NCBI GenBank assembly: GCA_021604145.1
Contig: BQIX01000001.1
Span: forward strand, 62,001 to 126,000
Length of the DNA: 64,000 bases
Origin: Nitrospirales bacterium
GTDB taxonomy: Bacteria > Nitrospirota > Nitrospiria > Nitrospirales > UBA8639
Direction: 5' to 3'
The notes under the pieces are model-generated. The model had not been told where the DNA came from. It ran no database searches and worked only from the letters and a program-made list of their open reading frames with translations. Positions 46,218-55,355 of this stretch are shown in pieces. The position numbers and the translations under genes are program-made. Position 1 is the stretch's first letter; every line of letters begins with the position of its first letter.

Positions 46218-46264
46218 GACTCGCGGATTACGACTGATCCTCTGAGTAGTCCTCTCCGCGAGTC
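46218..46264. terminator. Hairpin between convergent genes, likely bidirectional terminator
   Basis: GACTCGCGGA (46218-46227) and TCCGCGAGTC (46255-46264) form a perfect 10-bp stem with a 27-base loop containing a smaller GACT/AGTC pair. It lies between two convergent genes. There is no strong T-run, so it is not a canonical intrinsic terminator. Confidence 0.5.
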
Positions 46265-46274
46265 GACCAATGCC

Positions 46275-47783
46275 TTACGATAATTTGGCACAGACGGATT
46301 TGACCTCGGTGTACAAGTCTAGCGCTGCATGCCCCATTTCCCGGCCCCAGCCTGATTGTTTGTACCCTCCAAAGGGAAGTGCGGCGTCGAAAATATTGTA
46401 GCAATTAATCCACACGGTTCCGGCCCGCATGGCGGCGGCAATGCGATGGGCTTTACCGATATCTTTCGTCCATACGGCCGAGGCCAACCCGTAAATACTA
46501 TCATTGGCGGCTGGAATGACTTCTTCGACATCTTGAAACGGAATCGCACAGACCACGGGGCCGAAAATTTCTTCTCTGATAATTTTCATATCGGGTTTTG
46601 TGTTGACTAAGACTGTCGGTTCCACAAAATAACCTTGCTCACCAACCTTCTTTCCACCGACAACTGCTTCGGCCCCTTCCGAAAATCCTGACTCTAAATA
46701 CCCGAGTACACGTTGTTGTTGTTCATCCGATACCAACGGTCCCATATCGGTGTTTGGGTCAAGGCCTGGGCCAATGGTAATGTGCTGTGCATGTTGTGCC
46801 ACTCCATCCACGACTTCGTCAAAAATGCCTTTTTCCACAAACAATCGTGAGCCGGCGCAGCAGCATTGTCCGTGATTGAAGAAAATGCCGCTGGCTACGC
46901 CTGGAATTCCAATATCGAGGTCTGCGTCTTTACAGACGATGTTGGGCGATTTGCCGCCAAGCTCGAGCGACACCTTTTTCAAGTCGTGTGAGGCGGCATT
47001 GAGAATTAACTTGCCGACTTCAGTCGAACCGGTAAAGGCTACTTTGTTGACTTGGGGATGGGCGGCGAGCGTGCCGCCGGCGGATTCTCCGTATCCCGTG
47101 ATGATATTGACGACGCCATCAGGAAAGCCGGCTTCGCAAATCAACTCTCCGAGACGGATAGCCGACAGCGGAGTTTGTTCCGCAGGTTTGAGGACAATGG
47201 TACAGCCAGCAGCAAGTGCTGGGCCAAGTTTCCATGCCGCCATCAGTAAAGGGAAATTCCAGGGGATGATTTGGCCGACGACGCCAACGGGTTCACGCAA
47301 TGTATAGGCATGGTATTGCGCGTCAGGTGTAAAGGGAACCGAGATGGGAATGGTGTTGCCTTCCAGTTTCGTTGTCCAGCCAGCCATATATCGGAATAAG
47401 TCGATGGCTAACGGCACATCGGCGACACGCGCGACAGTCAGGGGTTTCCCGTTATCCAATGTTTCGAGTTGAGCAAATTCTTCGAGATGGGCTTCTATCA
47501 GGTCTGCTAGCTTCCAAATCAATTTGCCTCGCTCTGATGTAGTCATTTGCCGCCATGGCCCTTGATCGAAGGCGGTACGAGCGGCGTGCACGGCTTTGTC
47601 GATATCTTCTTTTTCTCCTTCCGCTACGTGTGCAAGGATTTCTCCCGTTGCCGGGTTAAAGGTGGGAAACGTTTTGCCTGAAGCCGATTCTACCCATTGT
47701 CCGTTGATTAATAATTTACGCGGGGGCGCGACAAATTCTTTTACGCGGTCGTCAATACGCAACTCTGGTGTGGCAATGCTCAT
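46275..47783 (-). CDS. NAD(P)-dependent aldehyde dehydrogenase
   Basis: This 502-residue protein covers the whole ALDH superfamily domain. FNPATGE is near the start, PWNFPLLMAAWKLGPALAAG is the cofactor region, FTGSTEVGK the NAD loop, LELGGKSPNIV holds the general-base Glu, GQCCCAGSRL the catalytic Cys, and EEIFGPVV the Glu near the nicotinamide. It is most like ALDH1/betaine-aldehyde-type enzymes that oxidise aldehydes to acids. It is monocistronic here, cytoplasmic, and the substrate is not evident from neighbours. Confidence 0.93.
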   Translation of the reverse strand: MSIATPELRIDDRVKEFVAPPRKLLINGQWVESASGKTFPTFNPATGEILAHVAEGEKEDIDKAVHAARTAFDQGPWRQMTTSERGKLIWKLADLIEAHLEEFAQLETLDNGKPLTVARVADVPLAIDLFRYMAGWTTKLEGNTIPISVPFTPDAQYHAYTLREPVGVVGQIIPWNFPLLMAAWKLGPALAAGCTIVLKPAEQTPLSAIRLGELICEAGFPDGVVNIITGYGESAGGTLAAHPQVNKVAFTGSTEVGKLILNAASHDLKKVSLELGGKSPNIVCKDADLDIGIPGVASGIFFNHGQCCCAGSRLFVEKGIFDEVVDGVAQHAQHITIGPGLDPNTDMGPLVSDEQQQRVLGYLESGFSEGAEAVVGGKKVGEQGYFVEPTVLVNTKPDMKIIREEIFGPVVCAIPFQDVEEVIPAANDSIYGLASAVWTKDIGKAHRIAAAMRAGTVWINCYNIFDAALPFGGYKQSGWGREMGHAALDLYTEVKSVCAKLS

Positions 47784-48026
47784 GATATAGCCTCCTGATT
47801 GAGAATGATGACTGGTTTAGGCAAAGGTTTGAAGGGCAACGCGAGACTCCTCTTGCATGACACATGTTCCTGGAAATCGCATAGTCGCATGTGAGGACCT
47901 GAGATATTATGACTCTGACTCTCTCATGACATCAAGAGCGGTGTGTGTGACAGCATCGTGTCGTCCTAAGAAATCACTTGTAAGACGTATGAAAGGAAGT
48001 TTCCGAGACGCGTATAGCCGTGAGGC

Positions 48027-48653
48027 GTGATTTGCGATAGGATGTCATTCATGGATGAATGCTGCTCCGTCATTACCGTTTCCGGCCGGCAACGTCGCGT
48101 GTTTCGTATCGTTTTCTGGGTCAATGTTCTCATGTTTTTCCTGGAGGCCACGGCGGGGCTCCTGTCTTATTCCACCGCTCTGCTTGCCGACTCGGCCGAT
48201 ATGTTGGGTGATGCCATTGTGTATGGGTTCAGCCTCTACGTCATTGGACGAGGAAGGAAATGGCACGCTCGCGCGGCTATCTTAAAAGGCATGCTGATGG
48301 CCGTATTCGGGGTTGGTGTGTTCGTGCAGGTCGTGTTAAAGGTTCTACAGGGACTTGTGCCTGTTGCCGAGGTCATGGGTGTGCTTGGAACACTTGCGCT
48401 TCTTGCCAATGTGTGTTGTCTCCTGTTGCTGTGGCGACATCGGCATGACGACATCAATATGCGATCGTCTTGGGTGTGTTCGCGCAATGATGTGATTGGC
48501 AATGTTGGGGTGCTGTTTGCGGCTCTGGGGGTCAGTCTTACCGGTTCAGCATGGCCAGATATTGTGGTTGGATTATTCGTGGCAGCGATATTTGTTCGTT
48601 CGGCAATCCTGGTGCTTCGTGAGGCTACGCAAGAACTTCAACATTCTCATTGA
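48027..48653 (+). CDS. Short CDF-like cation transporter, no C-terminal domain
   Basis: This protein of up to 208 residues has about six membrane helices and ends after the last helix, so it lacks the cytoplasmic metal-binding domain of ordinary CDF (cation diffusion facilitator) transporters. The TM2 site LADSADMLGDA reads DxxxD where zinc CDFs have HxxxD, and the TM5 site CSRNDVIGN reads CxxxD. Cytoplasmic loop Cys and His are few. Metal preference therefore probably differs from ZitB/CzcD. The start is GTG 48027, or ATG 48042 or 48051. Confidence 0.75.
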   Translation: MICDRMSFMDECCSVITVSGRQRRVFRIVFWVNVLMFFLEATAGLLSYSTALLADSADMLGDAIVYGFSLYVIGRGRKWHARAAILKGMLMAVFGVGVFVQVVLKVLQGLVPVAEVMGVLGTLALLANVCCLLLLWRHRHDDINMRSSWVCSRNDVIGNVGVLFAALGVSLTGSAWPDIVVGLFVAAIFVRSAILVLREATQELQHSH

Positions 48654-48849
48654 TTCCCCTGCAATATCTCGTGTCTCGACCCAAGAGCCAACGTGTGGGT
48701 GGTTCGAGGCAGTCCAGGTTCATGCTCGGCATGTTCTGAGTATTCGTATTTCGGCCGCTCCTAGAAGTGTTGTGATTTTGCTCTCGTGTCCTGAAGGGAA
48801 ACGAGGAGTCTCATGCAGGACTGTTTCATCTGCATGAATCATGAGAGTG

Positions 48850-49404
48850 CTACTGCAATGCTGCTTTTGGTTGTGGTTTGTGATCTTGGAGGGCTTCCTT
48901 CGCCAAGTCTGCATTTTGATACACAACTTCGAGAATCAGATTTCCAAATTTTCGCCTGACCACCTTGAGTAGCACGTGTCCATTTTCATAGACAGACGTT
49001 AATTCGGACTGTTGTTCATTTTGAAATGCGGCAATGTCACGGTCGGTGAGGTCATAGGTCGCTTGGTATTGATCCAGTAAGCGTATTTGGAGTTCTTCGT
49101 ACCACTCGTTCGTAAACCTTCCCATTTCAATAGAAATTTTTGCGAGTGTTGGCGGAGATTGCCCATTGGGTGTATGTTTGGCATAGAACGGTTGCAAATA
49201 ACGGTTTTTCCCGGCTAGTTCGTACAGACATTCGGATGAAGTGTTGCAGTGCTCTAATGCCTGAACATCTCGTTCTGTCATGCCAAATTTCAGATCTCTA
49301 AATCCTTGAATGACTTCGGAATACGCGGGAACCGGAAAAAGTAAAAGACTGGCAAACATCCATCCAAGCATGTGGATGCGCGAACGATGGTGCATGTACA
49401 TCAC
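48850..49404 (-). CDS. Secreted conserved hypothetical protein
   Basis: This 184-residue protein has a signal peptide (~residues 12-29, cut near AYS). The mature part begins FRDLKFGMTERDVQALEHC and has a Cys pair (HC and CLYELAGKN), then strands and an acidic helix. The FGMTExDV motif near the N-terminus recalls a periplasmic family common in Nitrospirota-like genomes, with no assigned function. The second or third Met could be the start. It is isolated from obvious operon partners. Confidence 0.6.
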   Translation of the reverse strand: MMYMHHRSRIHMLGWMFASLLLFPVPAYSEVIQGFRDLKFGMTERDVQALEHCNTSSECLYELAGKNRYLQPFYAKHTPNGQSPPTLAKISIEMGRFTNEWYEELQIRLLDQYQATYDLTDRDIAAFQNEQQSELTSVYENGHVLLKVVRRKFGNLILEVVYQNADLAKEALQDHKPQPKAALQ

Positions 49405-49618
49405 GAGTTCTCTCCTTTACGCCTTTTCAGCGGCATGTCTGCTTACTAATGATGTTATAAAGGGTGTGTGGTCAAACGACACCTCACCTTACCAGACTCT
49501 GATCTTAAGAAGCGAATAGTCTTTGTGTGCAACCGAACGAAGGAAGTAGGTGAAAGCTAGGAAGGAAGAAAACGCTGCAATGACAGTGTCAGGCCTCAGG
49601 ATTGTCCTGTTATTGCTC

Positions 49619-49930
49619 TTATGATGGAGGTCGAATATTCCAGTGCAGATCGTTGAGCAGCCACCAGGGTCGCCGATGATAGCCTTTTCCCGTCATGCAC
49701 GCTTCAATCTTGGGTTGCAATTCGTCGTGGCTAAGTGCGTGATTTTCGGGCATGTCTCGGATCTCTTCGGCGCAAGCTAATTGTTCATTCGGGGACACTT
49801 CCCGGCCATCGGGTTTCATCCATGCTGATCGAGAGCAGGCGGTTAACAGCAGACAGAATACCAAGGCGCTACCTATCCAGGTCATGCCGGTGATTCTTCG
49901 AGATAGAAAGAGCGTTCCGGAACTATTCAT
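49619..49930 (-). CDS. Small putative lipoprotein
   Basis: This 103-residue protein has a hydrophobic N-terminal segment ending LLLTAC, a lipobox. The mature part holds two Cys (LACAEEI and EACMTGKGY) that could form a disulfide. The short C-terminus is Trp-rich. No function is known to me; it may be a periplasmic lipid-anchored accessory protein. Confidence 0.55.
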   Translation of the reverse strand: MNSSGTLFLSRRITGMTWIGSALVFCLLLTACSRSAWMKPDGREVSPNEQLACAEEIRDMPENHALSHDELQPKIEACMTGKGYHRRPWWLLNDLHWNIRPPS

Positions 49931-50232
49931 GGCTGTCTGTACTCCTTTTTGAGTTGACGCTGCCCATCTTGTTTCACCCCACCATCGATGTGAAACGGAT
50001 CGGAGGTTGATCTGTCAGAAGGAATGCGATGATTTGGTATTAACAATCATGGACACGTCTTTCACTGTCCGCAATGGTTGAGTCCTGGAACACCATGCAA
50101 ATAGTGAAGATCCTGCAAACATGAAGGCGGGTTGAACGTACTCTGAATCAACGGCACATGAATATAAATGGTATAACGCGTACTATATCACAACTCGTCG
50201 AAAAATCGAAGTGTATGTCCTGCTTGGATGCA
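49931..50232. other. Intergenic gap, nothing recognised
   Basis: About 300 bases lie between two minus-strand lipoprotein-type genes. No ORF, RNA gene or strong hairpin is evident. Confidence 0.4.
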
Positions 50233-51078
50233 CTAATACCCGGGATATTGGGGATGAGCGGGCGGGGGCCATGGGTTACCCTCATCATCGATATACGGGG
50301 GTGTTTCATCCGGTGACATGGGTTCCAACTGTTCATCAAACAGTTCAGGGGAGGAGGGGGGATCGGGTATTTCGTGATTGTTTTCATAGCCGAGGTCTTG
50401 CAAACAGAGCGTTCGGTATAGTTCATGTTGACGTGGCGTCTGTGCAACACCGTATTTGCCTGCTCGCACGTCCTGAATACAGCCATTGTTGTCCTCTGAA
50501 GAGAGAGAAAACCCTTCGCGTGTTTGCCATGTACCGTCGAGGAGTTCAGGTGGGGTCCGGTCTTTGACGTCGCTGCACAGCCACCAGGTGTCACCCCAGG
50601 TCCGGTCTTCTAGGTATGCCTGTGTTAAATGATCGCATGTCATCCAGAAGGTCGATTCTCCGAGCAAAAAGTCTAGTCGATTCCAGAATTGCGTGTACAC
50701 GGCCGGGCCTTCTGGTGTGTCGATTTCGGTTGTTCCGGTCATCCAGGTTTCTTCGCTTTTCACATCCAATATGACCTTGGTGCCATTCGATGTTGTCTGA
50801 GTGTCGACAATCCACGTGTCTTTCGCTTTCACGAAGGTGACTCCAATGTCGAGGCTATGAGTCCGCGTGGCCGTCAGGCGATTCTGGTTTACCGTTCGTT
50901 GATACGCTTGATCGTCTACTAAAAAAAATAAGTCTGACACGGCAGGAAGAATGATGTCGGGTGGCAGGGTTGGATAGGTTTTGGTGCTCAATTGTTGTGT
51001 GTCTTCCGGAGTCAATGTTGGGGTGGTGCATCCGGACAATACCATCAATACGAATAAGCTTATCAATAGACGTTTCAT
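50233..51078 (-). CDS. Putative lipoprotein, conserved hypothetical
   Basis: The protein has about 281 residues from MKRLLISLFVLMVLSGC, a textbook lipobox signal at ATG 51078. The mature protein is beta-rich, with YQRTVNQNRL, TWIVDTQTTSNG, then a Trp-rich middle with Cys and a Pro-rich C-terminus. I recognise no domain. The ORF track starts it at 51387, inside the TIR element; that part is spurious because the signal peptide is internal to it. Confidence 0.7.
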   Translation of the reverse strand: MKRLLISLFVLMVLSGCTTPTLTPEDTQQLSTKTYPTLPPDIILPAVSDLFFLVDDQAYQRTVNQNRLTATRTHSLDIGVTFVKAKDTWIVDTQTTSNGTKVILDVKSEETWMTGTTEIDTPEGPAVYTQFWNRLDFLLGESTFWMTCDHLTQAYLEDRTWGDTWWLCSDVKDRTPPELLDGTWQTREGFSLSSEDNNGCIQDVRAGKYGVAQTPRQHELYRTLCLQDLGYENNHEIPDPPSSPELFDEQLEPMSPDETPPYIDDEGNPWPPPAHPQYPGY

Positions 51079-51265
51079 GCAGTATGTCACTCGTGACTGA
51101 AGAGGTTTACCGTTCGTCAGGCCGTTGCTTGGTGTCGGGGCATGTTCATTGCGCGGTTCCCTAGGCATAGTGGAAATATACAAGAGGCGAGGGGCTAAGA
51201 CAAATGGTGTGCGTATGGATAGACGTTCCCGATTCGAATCCATGGCCCTTTTGGGTTTTTTAATA

Positions 51266-51287
51266 CTATAGTTTTTTAACTTTTCAT
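51266..51287 (+). repeat. Left terminal inverted repeat
   Basis: This 22-base sequence is the exact reverse complement of 51690-51711. The copy at 16175 has an imperfect version of it. Confidence 0.85.
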
Positions 51288-51689
51288 CAGTACATATGAT
51301 CTGACGCCTGCAGGCTAGTCCGTTGAGTGAACGCCTCTCATGCTGGGCGGGCTTGTTTGAGCGCAGCGAGTTAGCCCGCCCCACCAACCGGGGTTCAGCT
51401 CATCCGATGAGCCTGGCCTGGGCGTTCATGGTTTTGGGTCCTTTTGCCGAACCAAAAGGGCCTCGGCCGCCGGGACGAACCCCGGCAGGGAGTCAAAACT
51501 GAGACGACAAAGAACATAGGCAATGAACGGTGGAGTGAGCCGTGGGCTGGAGCCACATGTCCTCTGACGCAATCGCCTCCCCAAAGGCTCTCGCGGAACC
51601 ACAGAGCTTCCAGCCGAATCACCACCACTCACACAACGCGAGGACACACTTCATACAGACGGAAGGGCATGACACGGCTATACGTCTTA

Positions 51690-51711
51690 ATGAAAAGTTA
51701 AAAAACTATAG
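51690..51711 (-). repeat. Right terminal inverted repeat
   Basis: ATGAAAAGTTAAAAAACTAT followed by AG pairs with the left repeat at all 22 positions. It lies 50 bases before the mug-like gene and could influence its transcription. Confidence 0.85.
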
Positions 51712-51761
51712 CGGATGAGGAGGCATGCCGCACGCAAGATAGGACTTTCCCGGTAACACAA

Positions 51762-52316
51762 ATGACCCTTCCTGATTATATCAAACCGGATTTAGATATT
51801 TTGTTTGTTGGTATTAATCCCGGCACACAATCTGCGAAGGTCGGCCATCATTATGCCGGCCATTCCAATAGATTTTGGAAGCTGCTGAATGAGGCGAGCT
51901 TTGTTCCGTATCCTGTTACCTATCATGATGATTGGCGTTTGCCAGAGTGGGGATTAGGACTCACCAACATTGTTGCTCGTACAACCTCGGGCAGTGGTGA
52001 TCTGAAAAAGGGGGAATATGCCGAGGGGCGGGCGCTCTTCCTTGAAAAAGTGTGCCGATACCGCCCTCGTATTATTGCGCTACTTGGCGTTACGCTTTAT
52101 CCTGTGATGTTTCCGCATCATGCGTATTCTGAGTCTCGTCAAACACGTACGTCTTCCAGGTCTCGAATGGGTTTTATTCCTGAATTGTTGGAAGGCGCGC
52201 AGGTGATGGTACTTCCCAACCCGAGCGGTCGTAATGCGCATTACTCGTATCATGACATGTTACAGATTTTTTTAGAGCTGAATCGCGTACGAAAGGAAAT
52301 ATCTGCTCGCAGCTGA
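51762..52316 (+). CDS. mug: Mug-type mismatch-specific uracil/thymine DNA glycosylase
   Basis: This 184-residue protein fits the Mug/TDG family. ILFVGINPG near residue 13 is motif 1 with the active-site Asn of GINPG, and VMVLPNPSGRNAHYS near residue 151 is the wedge motif (NPSGRN). The enzyme excises uracil and other bases mispaired with G in repair of deaminated DNA. Length is normal. The gene follows the TIR element directly, and the ATG at 51762 fits the family start. Confidence 0.9.
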   Translation: MTLPDYIKPDLDILFVGINPGTQSAKVGHHYAGHSNRFWKLLNEASFVPYPVTYHDDWRLPEWGLGLTNIVARTTSGSGDLKKGEYAEGRALFLEKVCRYRPRIIALLGVTLYPVMFPHHAYSESRQTRTSSRSRMGFIPELLEGAQVMVLPNPSGRNAHYSYHDMLQIFLELNRVRKEISARS

Positions 52317-52360
52317 AAAGCTGAAGGCCTGTTGCATTGTTTCGTCACAAGGGGTGTAAG

Positions 52361-53383
52361 ATGACTTTTTGGAAAAGGTTTGTATGGCTTTTCGCCATGG
52401 CGTGGGTGTGCATCTCACTGGATGGGGTTGGAGGGGAGGCGTGGTCATCTGAATTGCATGACGCGGTTGAAGCAGCCAAGCATGCCACGGTTGGTGTCTT
52501 GCGCCATAATTCGGATTCGGATGAGGCGCCTCATCAATCTGTGCAATCACAGTTTGCGATCCGTGGTTCAGGGGTTCATCTTGGCGAAGGGTATATCCTG
52601 ACAGCGCGACATGCCGTGGAACGAACACGTGGTGGCAAGCTTGAGATTCCACAAGTAATTCATGTGCTCACTGATGGGCTTGCAGAGTTATCTGCACATT
52701 TAATCGGCGTGAATCGGTTTCTCGATGTGGCATTGTATCAACTTGATGAGAATTCGAATGCAGGTGAGCTTCCCTTTGTGTCATTTACGAAAGAGGCTGT
52801 ACGTCAAGGCGATGAAGTGTTTACCGTTGGGTATCCACTTGGATGGGGCCCAGCCTTGTCCTTTGGACGTTTGGGGAATCCTCGAACCTTTTTGCCCACG
52901 GCGCAATCACGCCTATTACAGGTCGACCTATCAGCTTGTAGTGGAAATTCCGGAGGAGGGTTGTTCGGGACGGATGGTCGTCTCATTGGTCTGATTCATG
53001 CCATTATTCAAACACAAACCGAAAGCCAGGAGCGACGGTGTAGCCGGTTTGCCTTTGCGATTCCCGGTCCCTTGATTGAGAAAATTCTGACCACGTTAAA
53101 GGCTGGCGAGTCCTATGTATTTCCTAGACTGGGTATTCGTATGACGGTCATGAAAGTTGACCGGCAATGGAGAGTGGCTGTTGCTCAGGCGAAAGGTCCT
53201 GCACGAAAAGCTGGGGTGAAGAAGCACGATGTGTTGTTAGCCATTGATAATAGGTCTATTGCGTCGGCGGCAGAATTGAAAAGTTATTTAATCGAACATA
53301 CGGTTCCTGGACAGGTCATAGAGCTGCGTGTTCTTCGTAAGAATGCAGAAAAGGTTCTGCAGGTCACGTTGGGAGAATCATAA
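52361..53383 (+). CDS. Trypsin-like serine protease with C-terminal PDZ domain
   Basis: About 340 residues from MTFWKRFV (AAGGGG upstream). A signal peptide (~residues 4-25, cut near EAWS) leads to a chymotrypsin-fold domain. ILTARHAV holds His, NRFLDVALYQ holds Asp, and SACSGNSGGGLF holds the catalytic Ser. One PDZ domain (~240-335, GPARKAGVKKHDVLLAIDNRSI) follows. It resembles DegP/DegS-type periplasmic proteases of the S1C family, with one PDZ. The longest ORF uses a TTG at 52337; the ATG is preferred. Confidence 0.88.
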   Translation: MTFWKRFVWLFAMAWVCISLDGVGGEAWSSELHDAVEAAKHATVGVLRHNSDSDEAPHQSVQSQFAIRGSGVHLGEGYILTARHAVERTRGGKLEIPQVIHVLTDGLAELSAHLIGVNRFLDVALYQLDENSNAGELPFVSFTKEAVRQGDEVFTVGYPLGWGPALSFGRLGNPRTFLPTAQSRLLQVDLSACSGNSGGGLFGTDGRLIGLIHAIIQTQTESQERRCSRFAFAIPGPLIEKILTTLKAGESYVFPRLGIRMTVMKVDRQWRVAVAQAKGPARKAGVKKHDVLLAIDNRSIASAAELKSYLIEHTVPGQVIELRVLRKNAEKVLQVTLGES

Positions 53384-53386
53384 TAT

Positions 53387-53704
53387 CTAGTGTAGATTCT
53401 GAATGAATGCCTGCATTTCTGGAACAAGATCACCGCCTCCATTTGAACGGCCTGATGTGGCTGCAGTTATTCCTGCCGTGAGTACTGTTTTGGCTTCATC
53501 ATGTTTTCCGAGTTTTCCCAATACCTGTCCTAATATCCAGTGAGAGGAAACATGGATAGGGTCAAGCTCAATGGCGACTCTGAGGTTTTCCGCCGCTTCT
53601 TCTAGATTTCCACCTTCTTCATATATTTTCTTGCCGAGGCCATAGCGCCCCAAAAAGCCTTTTGGGCTTTTCTCAACCATCTGTCGAAATGTCTCAATGT
53701 CCAT
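53387..53704 (-). CDS. Small TPR protein
   Basis: The protein has about 105 residues from ATG 53704, where GGAGGATCAC gives a good Shine-Dalgarno. GKKIYEEGGNLEEAAENLRVAIELDP and the following HWILGQVLGKLGKHDEAKTVLTAG are two TPR repeats, so it is probably an adaptor for protein-protein contact. Its partner is unknown. The longest ORF adds MNKQTEDH. It converges on the protease gene with a three-base gap. Confidence 0.78.
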   Translation of the reverse strand: MDIETFRQMVEKSPKGFLGRYGLGKKIYEEGGNLEEAAENLRVAIELDPIHVSSHWILGQVLGKLGKHDEAKTVLTAGITAATSGRSNGGGDLVPEMQAFIQNLH

Positions 53705-53797
53705 GTGATCCTCCGTTTGCTTGTTCATGCTCGCTTGAGTCTATCATCGTTTACTCTGTAGTGACGAGAAACATTGCCGCGCTCAGCGCTCAGACCG

Positions 53798-54811
53798 TCA
53801 GGCTTGTATTGAGTTATCTATACGTTCAAGGTGTGTCCGTACTATCTGCATATCAGAAGGGGCGTCGATTGTATATTCCGTGAACTTCCCTGATACCGGA
53901 TGCTGAAACCCAAGGGTATGTGCATGGAGCATAACTCGTGGGATAACAATGCCTACGATGCGACAGGCCTGTGTTCCTCCATAGAGAAAATCTCCGAGAA
54001 TGGGTGTACCGAGCGATGCAAGGTGGACGCGAAGTTGGTGGGTGCGGCCTGTGCGAGGGGAGAGCATGATGTGAGATGCCAAGGTCGGCCATTGCTGGAT
54101 GGCGCGGTATTCTGTGATGGCCGAACGAGGGGTGAGTGTCTGAGATGAGTGTTTTTTCGATTGGTACGTATCACGGCCAATCGCCAGATCGATCACGCCT
54201 TCCTTCTTCGTTGGAGTGTGTAAGGTTATGGCTTCGTAGTGGCGTGTGATGGTATGTGTTTCAAACTGTTTGGCAAGGGTACGATGGGCATTCCGGTTCT
54301 TTGCGATGACGAGAACTCCAGAGGTATCCTTGTCAAGGCGATGAACGATTCCAGGTGTCAGGGGCTCCTGATTGGTTGCTTGAAAATGGGATAACAGACC
54401 GTTGAGTAACGTTCCAGACCAATTTCCGGATGTTGGGTGCATGACGATGCCAGCAGGTTTATTCACCACGATAAGCGCCTCATCTTCGTGGAGAATGTCT
54501 AAGGCAATCGTCCTTCCCATAATTCTCAAGTCGCTTGCTTGCGGTTGATCCATGGTAATTCGATCGCCTGGTTTAATTTTTTGGCTTGGTTTCACAATAT
54601 GTGTGTTGACACGGATTCGCCCTTCCTCGATTAACCGTTGAAGCCTAGAGCGTGAAATCTCCGGTTGACGGTATACCAGAAACATGTCGAGACGTTTTCG
54701 TTTTTCTCTATTTGTAATCAGAAATTCGGTGATCATGGTCGAGTGGTGGTCTGTTGAGCGGTCATAGATAGGTACGAAATATTTGGTTAGGCGTTGAATA
54801 TCAGAATTCAT
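53798..54811 (-). CDS. RluA/RluD-family pseudouridine synthase
   Basis: This protein of up to 337 residues has an N-terminal S4 RNA-binding domain (~residues 35-95, SRSRLQRLIEEGRIRVN) and a synthase core with GIVHRLDKDTSGVLVIAK, where Asp is the catalytic residue, followed by LSPRTGRTHQLRVHLA and GDFLYGG. It modifies 23S rRNA, or possibly tRNA, by isomerising uridine. ATG 54811 or the ATG at 54736 (MITEFLIT) may be the start. It is upstream of, and divergent from, no clear partner. Confidence 0.9.
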   Translation of the reverse strand: MNSDIQRLTKYFVPIYDRSTDHHSTMITEFLITNREKRKRLDMFLVYRQPEISRSRLQRLIEEGRIRVNTHIVKPSQKIKPGDRITMDQPQASDLRIMGRTIALDILHEDEALIVVNKPAGIVMHPTSGNWSGTLLNGLLSHFQATNQEPLTPGIVHRLDKDTSGVLVIAKNRNAHRTLAKQFETHTITRHYEAITLHTPTKKEGVIDLAIGRDTYQSKKHSSQTLTPRSAITEYRAIQQWPTLASHIMLSPRTGRTHQLRVHLASLGTPILGDFLYGGTQACRIVGIVIPRVMLHAHTLGFQHPVSGKFTEYTIDAPSDMQIVRTHLERIDNSIQA

Positions 54812-55004
54812 CTATTCATTCTGACAAGGGTATCATAGTGAATGCACCTATTCTGATGAAAGGGTTTTCAGTCGTGGCTTCTTCCTTCGATTTCCACGGC
54901 CGTCGTGTTTCGTTTGGAGCAACGGGGAGGAGAATGATGAATTCTCCTCCCGTCTACGACCGCTTCCTCTCTTTTTAATCCCAGGAATTCAGAAGTGAGA
55001 ATGT
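54812..55004. other. Intergenic gap with a strong hairpin
   Basis: About 193 bases; the main structure is the 11-bp hairpin listed separately. No ORF of interest is visible. Confidence 0.45.
54925..54951. terminator. 11-bp hairpin, probable terminator or RNA-stability element
   Basis: GGGAGGAGAAT and ATTCTCCTCCC enclose GATGA, a stable stem. A CTCTCTTTTT tract lies about 25 bases further on the plus strand. On the minus strand it follows the end of the small secreted-protein gene. A terminator for that gene is the simplest reading. Confidence 0.5.
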
Positions 55005-55355
55005 TTATTGGTTCGGGATTGTGGCTTCTTTCACCAGAGGGTCGATTATATAGTCTGGATATCCTTTTGTTTGAGGAAGGATGCCGGCTCCCTGATGGGT
55101 CAGGCTTTCTTCGCTTGGCGAGACATCTTGCGTCGATGATTCGTCATGTGACGCTGCCGCTTTGTTGAGCGCTTCAGTGCCTGTCCATATCTCTTTGCGT
55201 GGATCATTCGCCAGTGGCATGTTATTGACCGGGTCTCGCAAATCTGACATGGGGTGTCCTGGATGACTTGGCAACATAGCTGGGTTGGCCAAGGCAAGGG
55301 ACAGTGTGAATGCTGTACACATCGGAACAATGGTGAATGGTAGGAAGGCATGCAT
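55005..55355 (-). CDS. Small secreted protein, conserved hypothetical
   Basis: The protein has 116 residues from ATG 55355, preceded by AAAGGAGG. A signal peptide (~residues 3-21, cut near ALA) is followed by a polar mature chain with SDLRDPVNNMPLANDPRKEIWTG. No domain is recognised. The longest ORF (55682) covers non-conserved leader sequence and should not be used. Confidence 0.6.
   Translation of the reverse strand: MHAFLPFTIVPMCTAFTLSLALANPAMLPSHPGHPMSDLRDPVNNMPLANDPRKEIWTGTEALNKAAASHDESSTQDVSPSEESLTHQGAGILPQTKGYPDYIIDPLVKEATIPNQ

Larger units (their letters stand above)
51266..51711 (+). mobile_element. 446-bp non-coding element with perfect 22-bp terminal inverted repeats
   Basis: CTATAGTTTTTTAACTTTTC (51266 on) and its exact reverse complement at 51690-51711 bound the element; all 22 bases pair. 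Inside lie a GGGCGGGCT/AGCCCGCCC stem (51345-51353 and 51373-51381), a CCTTTTG/CAAAAGG stem and a GCCGGG/CCCGGC stem. No transposase is encoded; ORFs in it are biased and repeat-derived. A second copy, truncated on the right, lies at 16175-16520. This looks like a MITE or similar non-autonomous repeat. No target-site duplication is obvious. Confidence 0.8.

Noticed and set aside
51225-51260. tRNA-like gattcgaatcc T-loop
   Set aside because: No pairing T-stem or acceptor stem around it.
51395-51647. ORFs with GKRTQNH-type translation
   Set aside because: They lie in the TIR element and recur as translation of the same repeat at 16334-16525; not protein-like.
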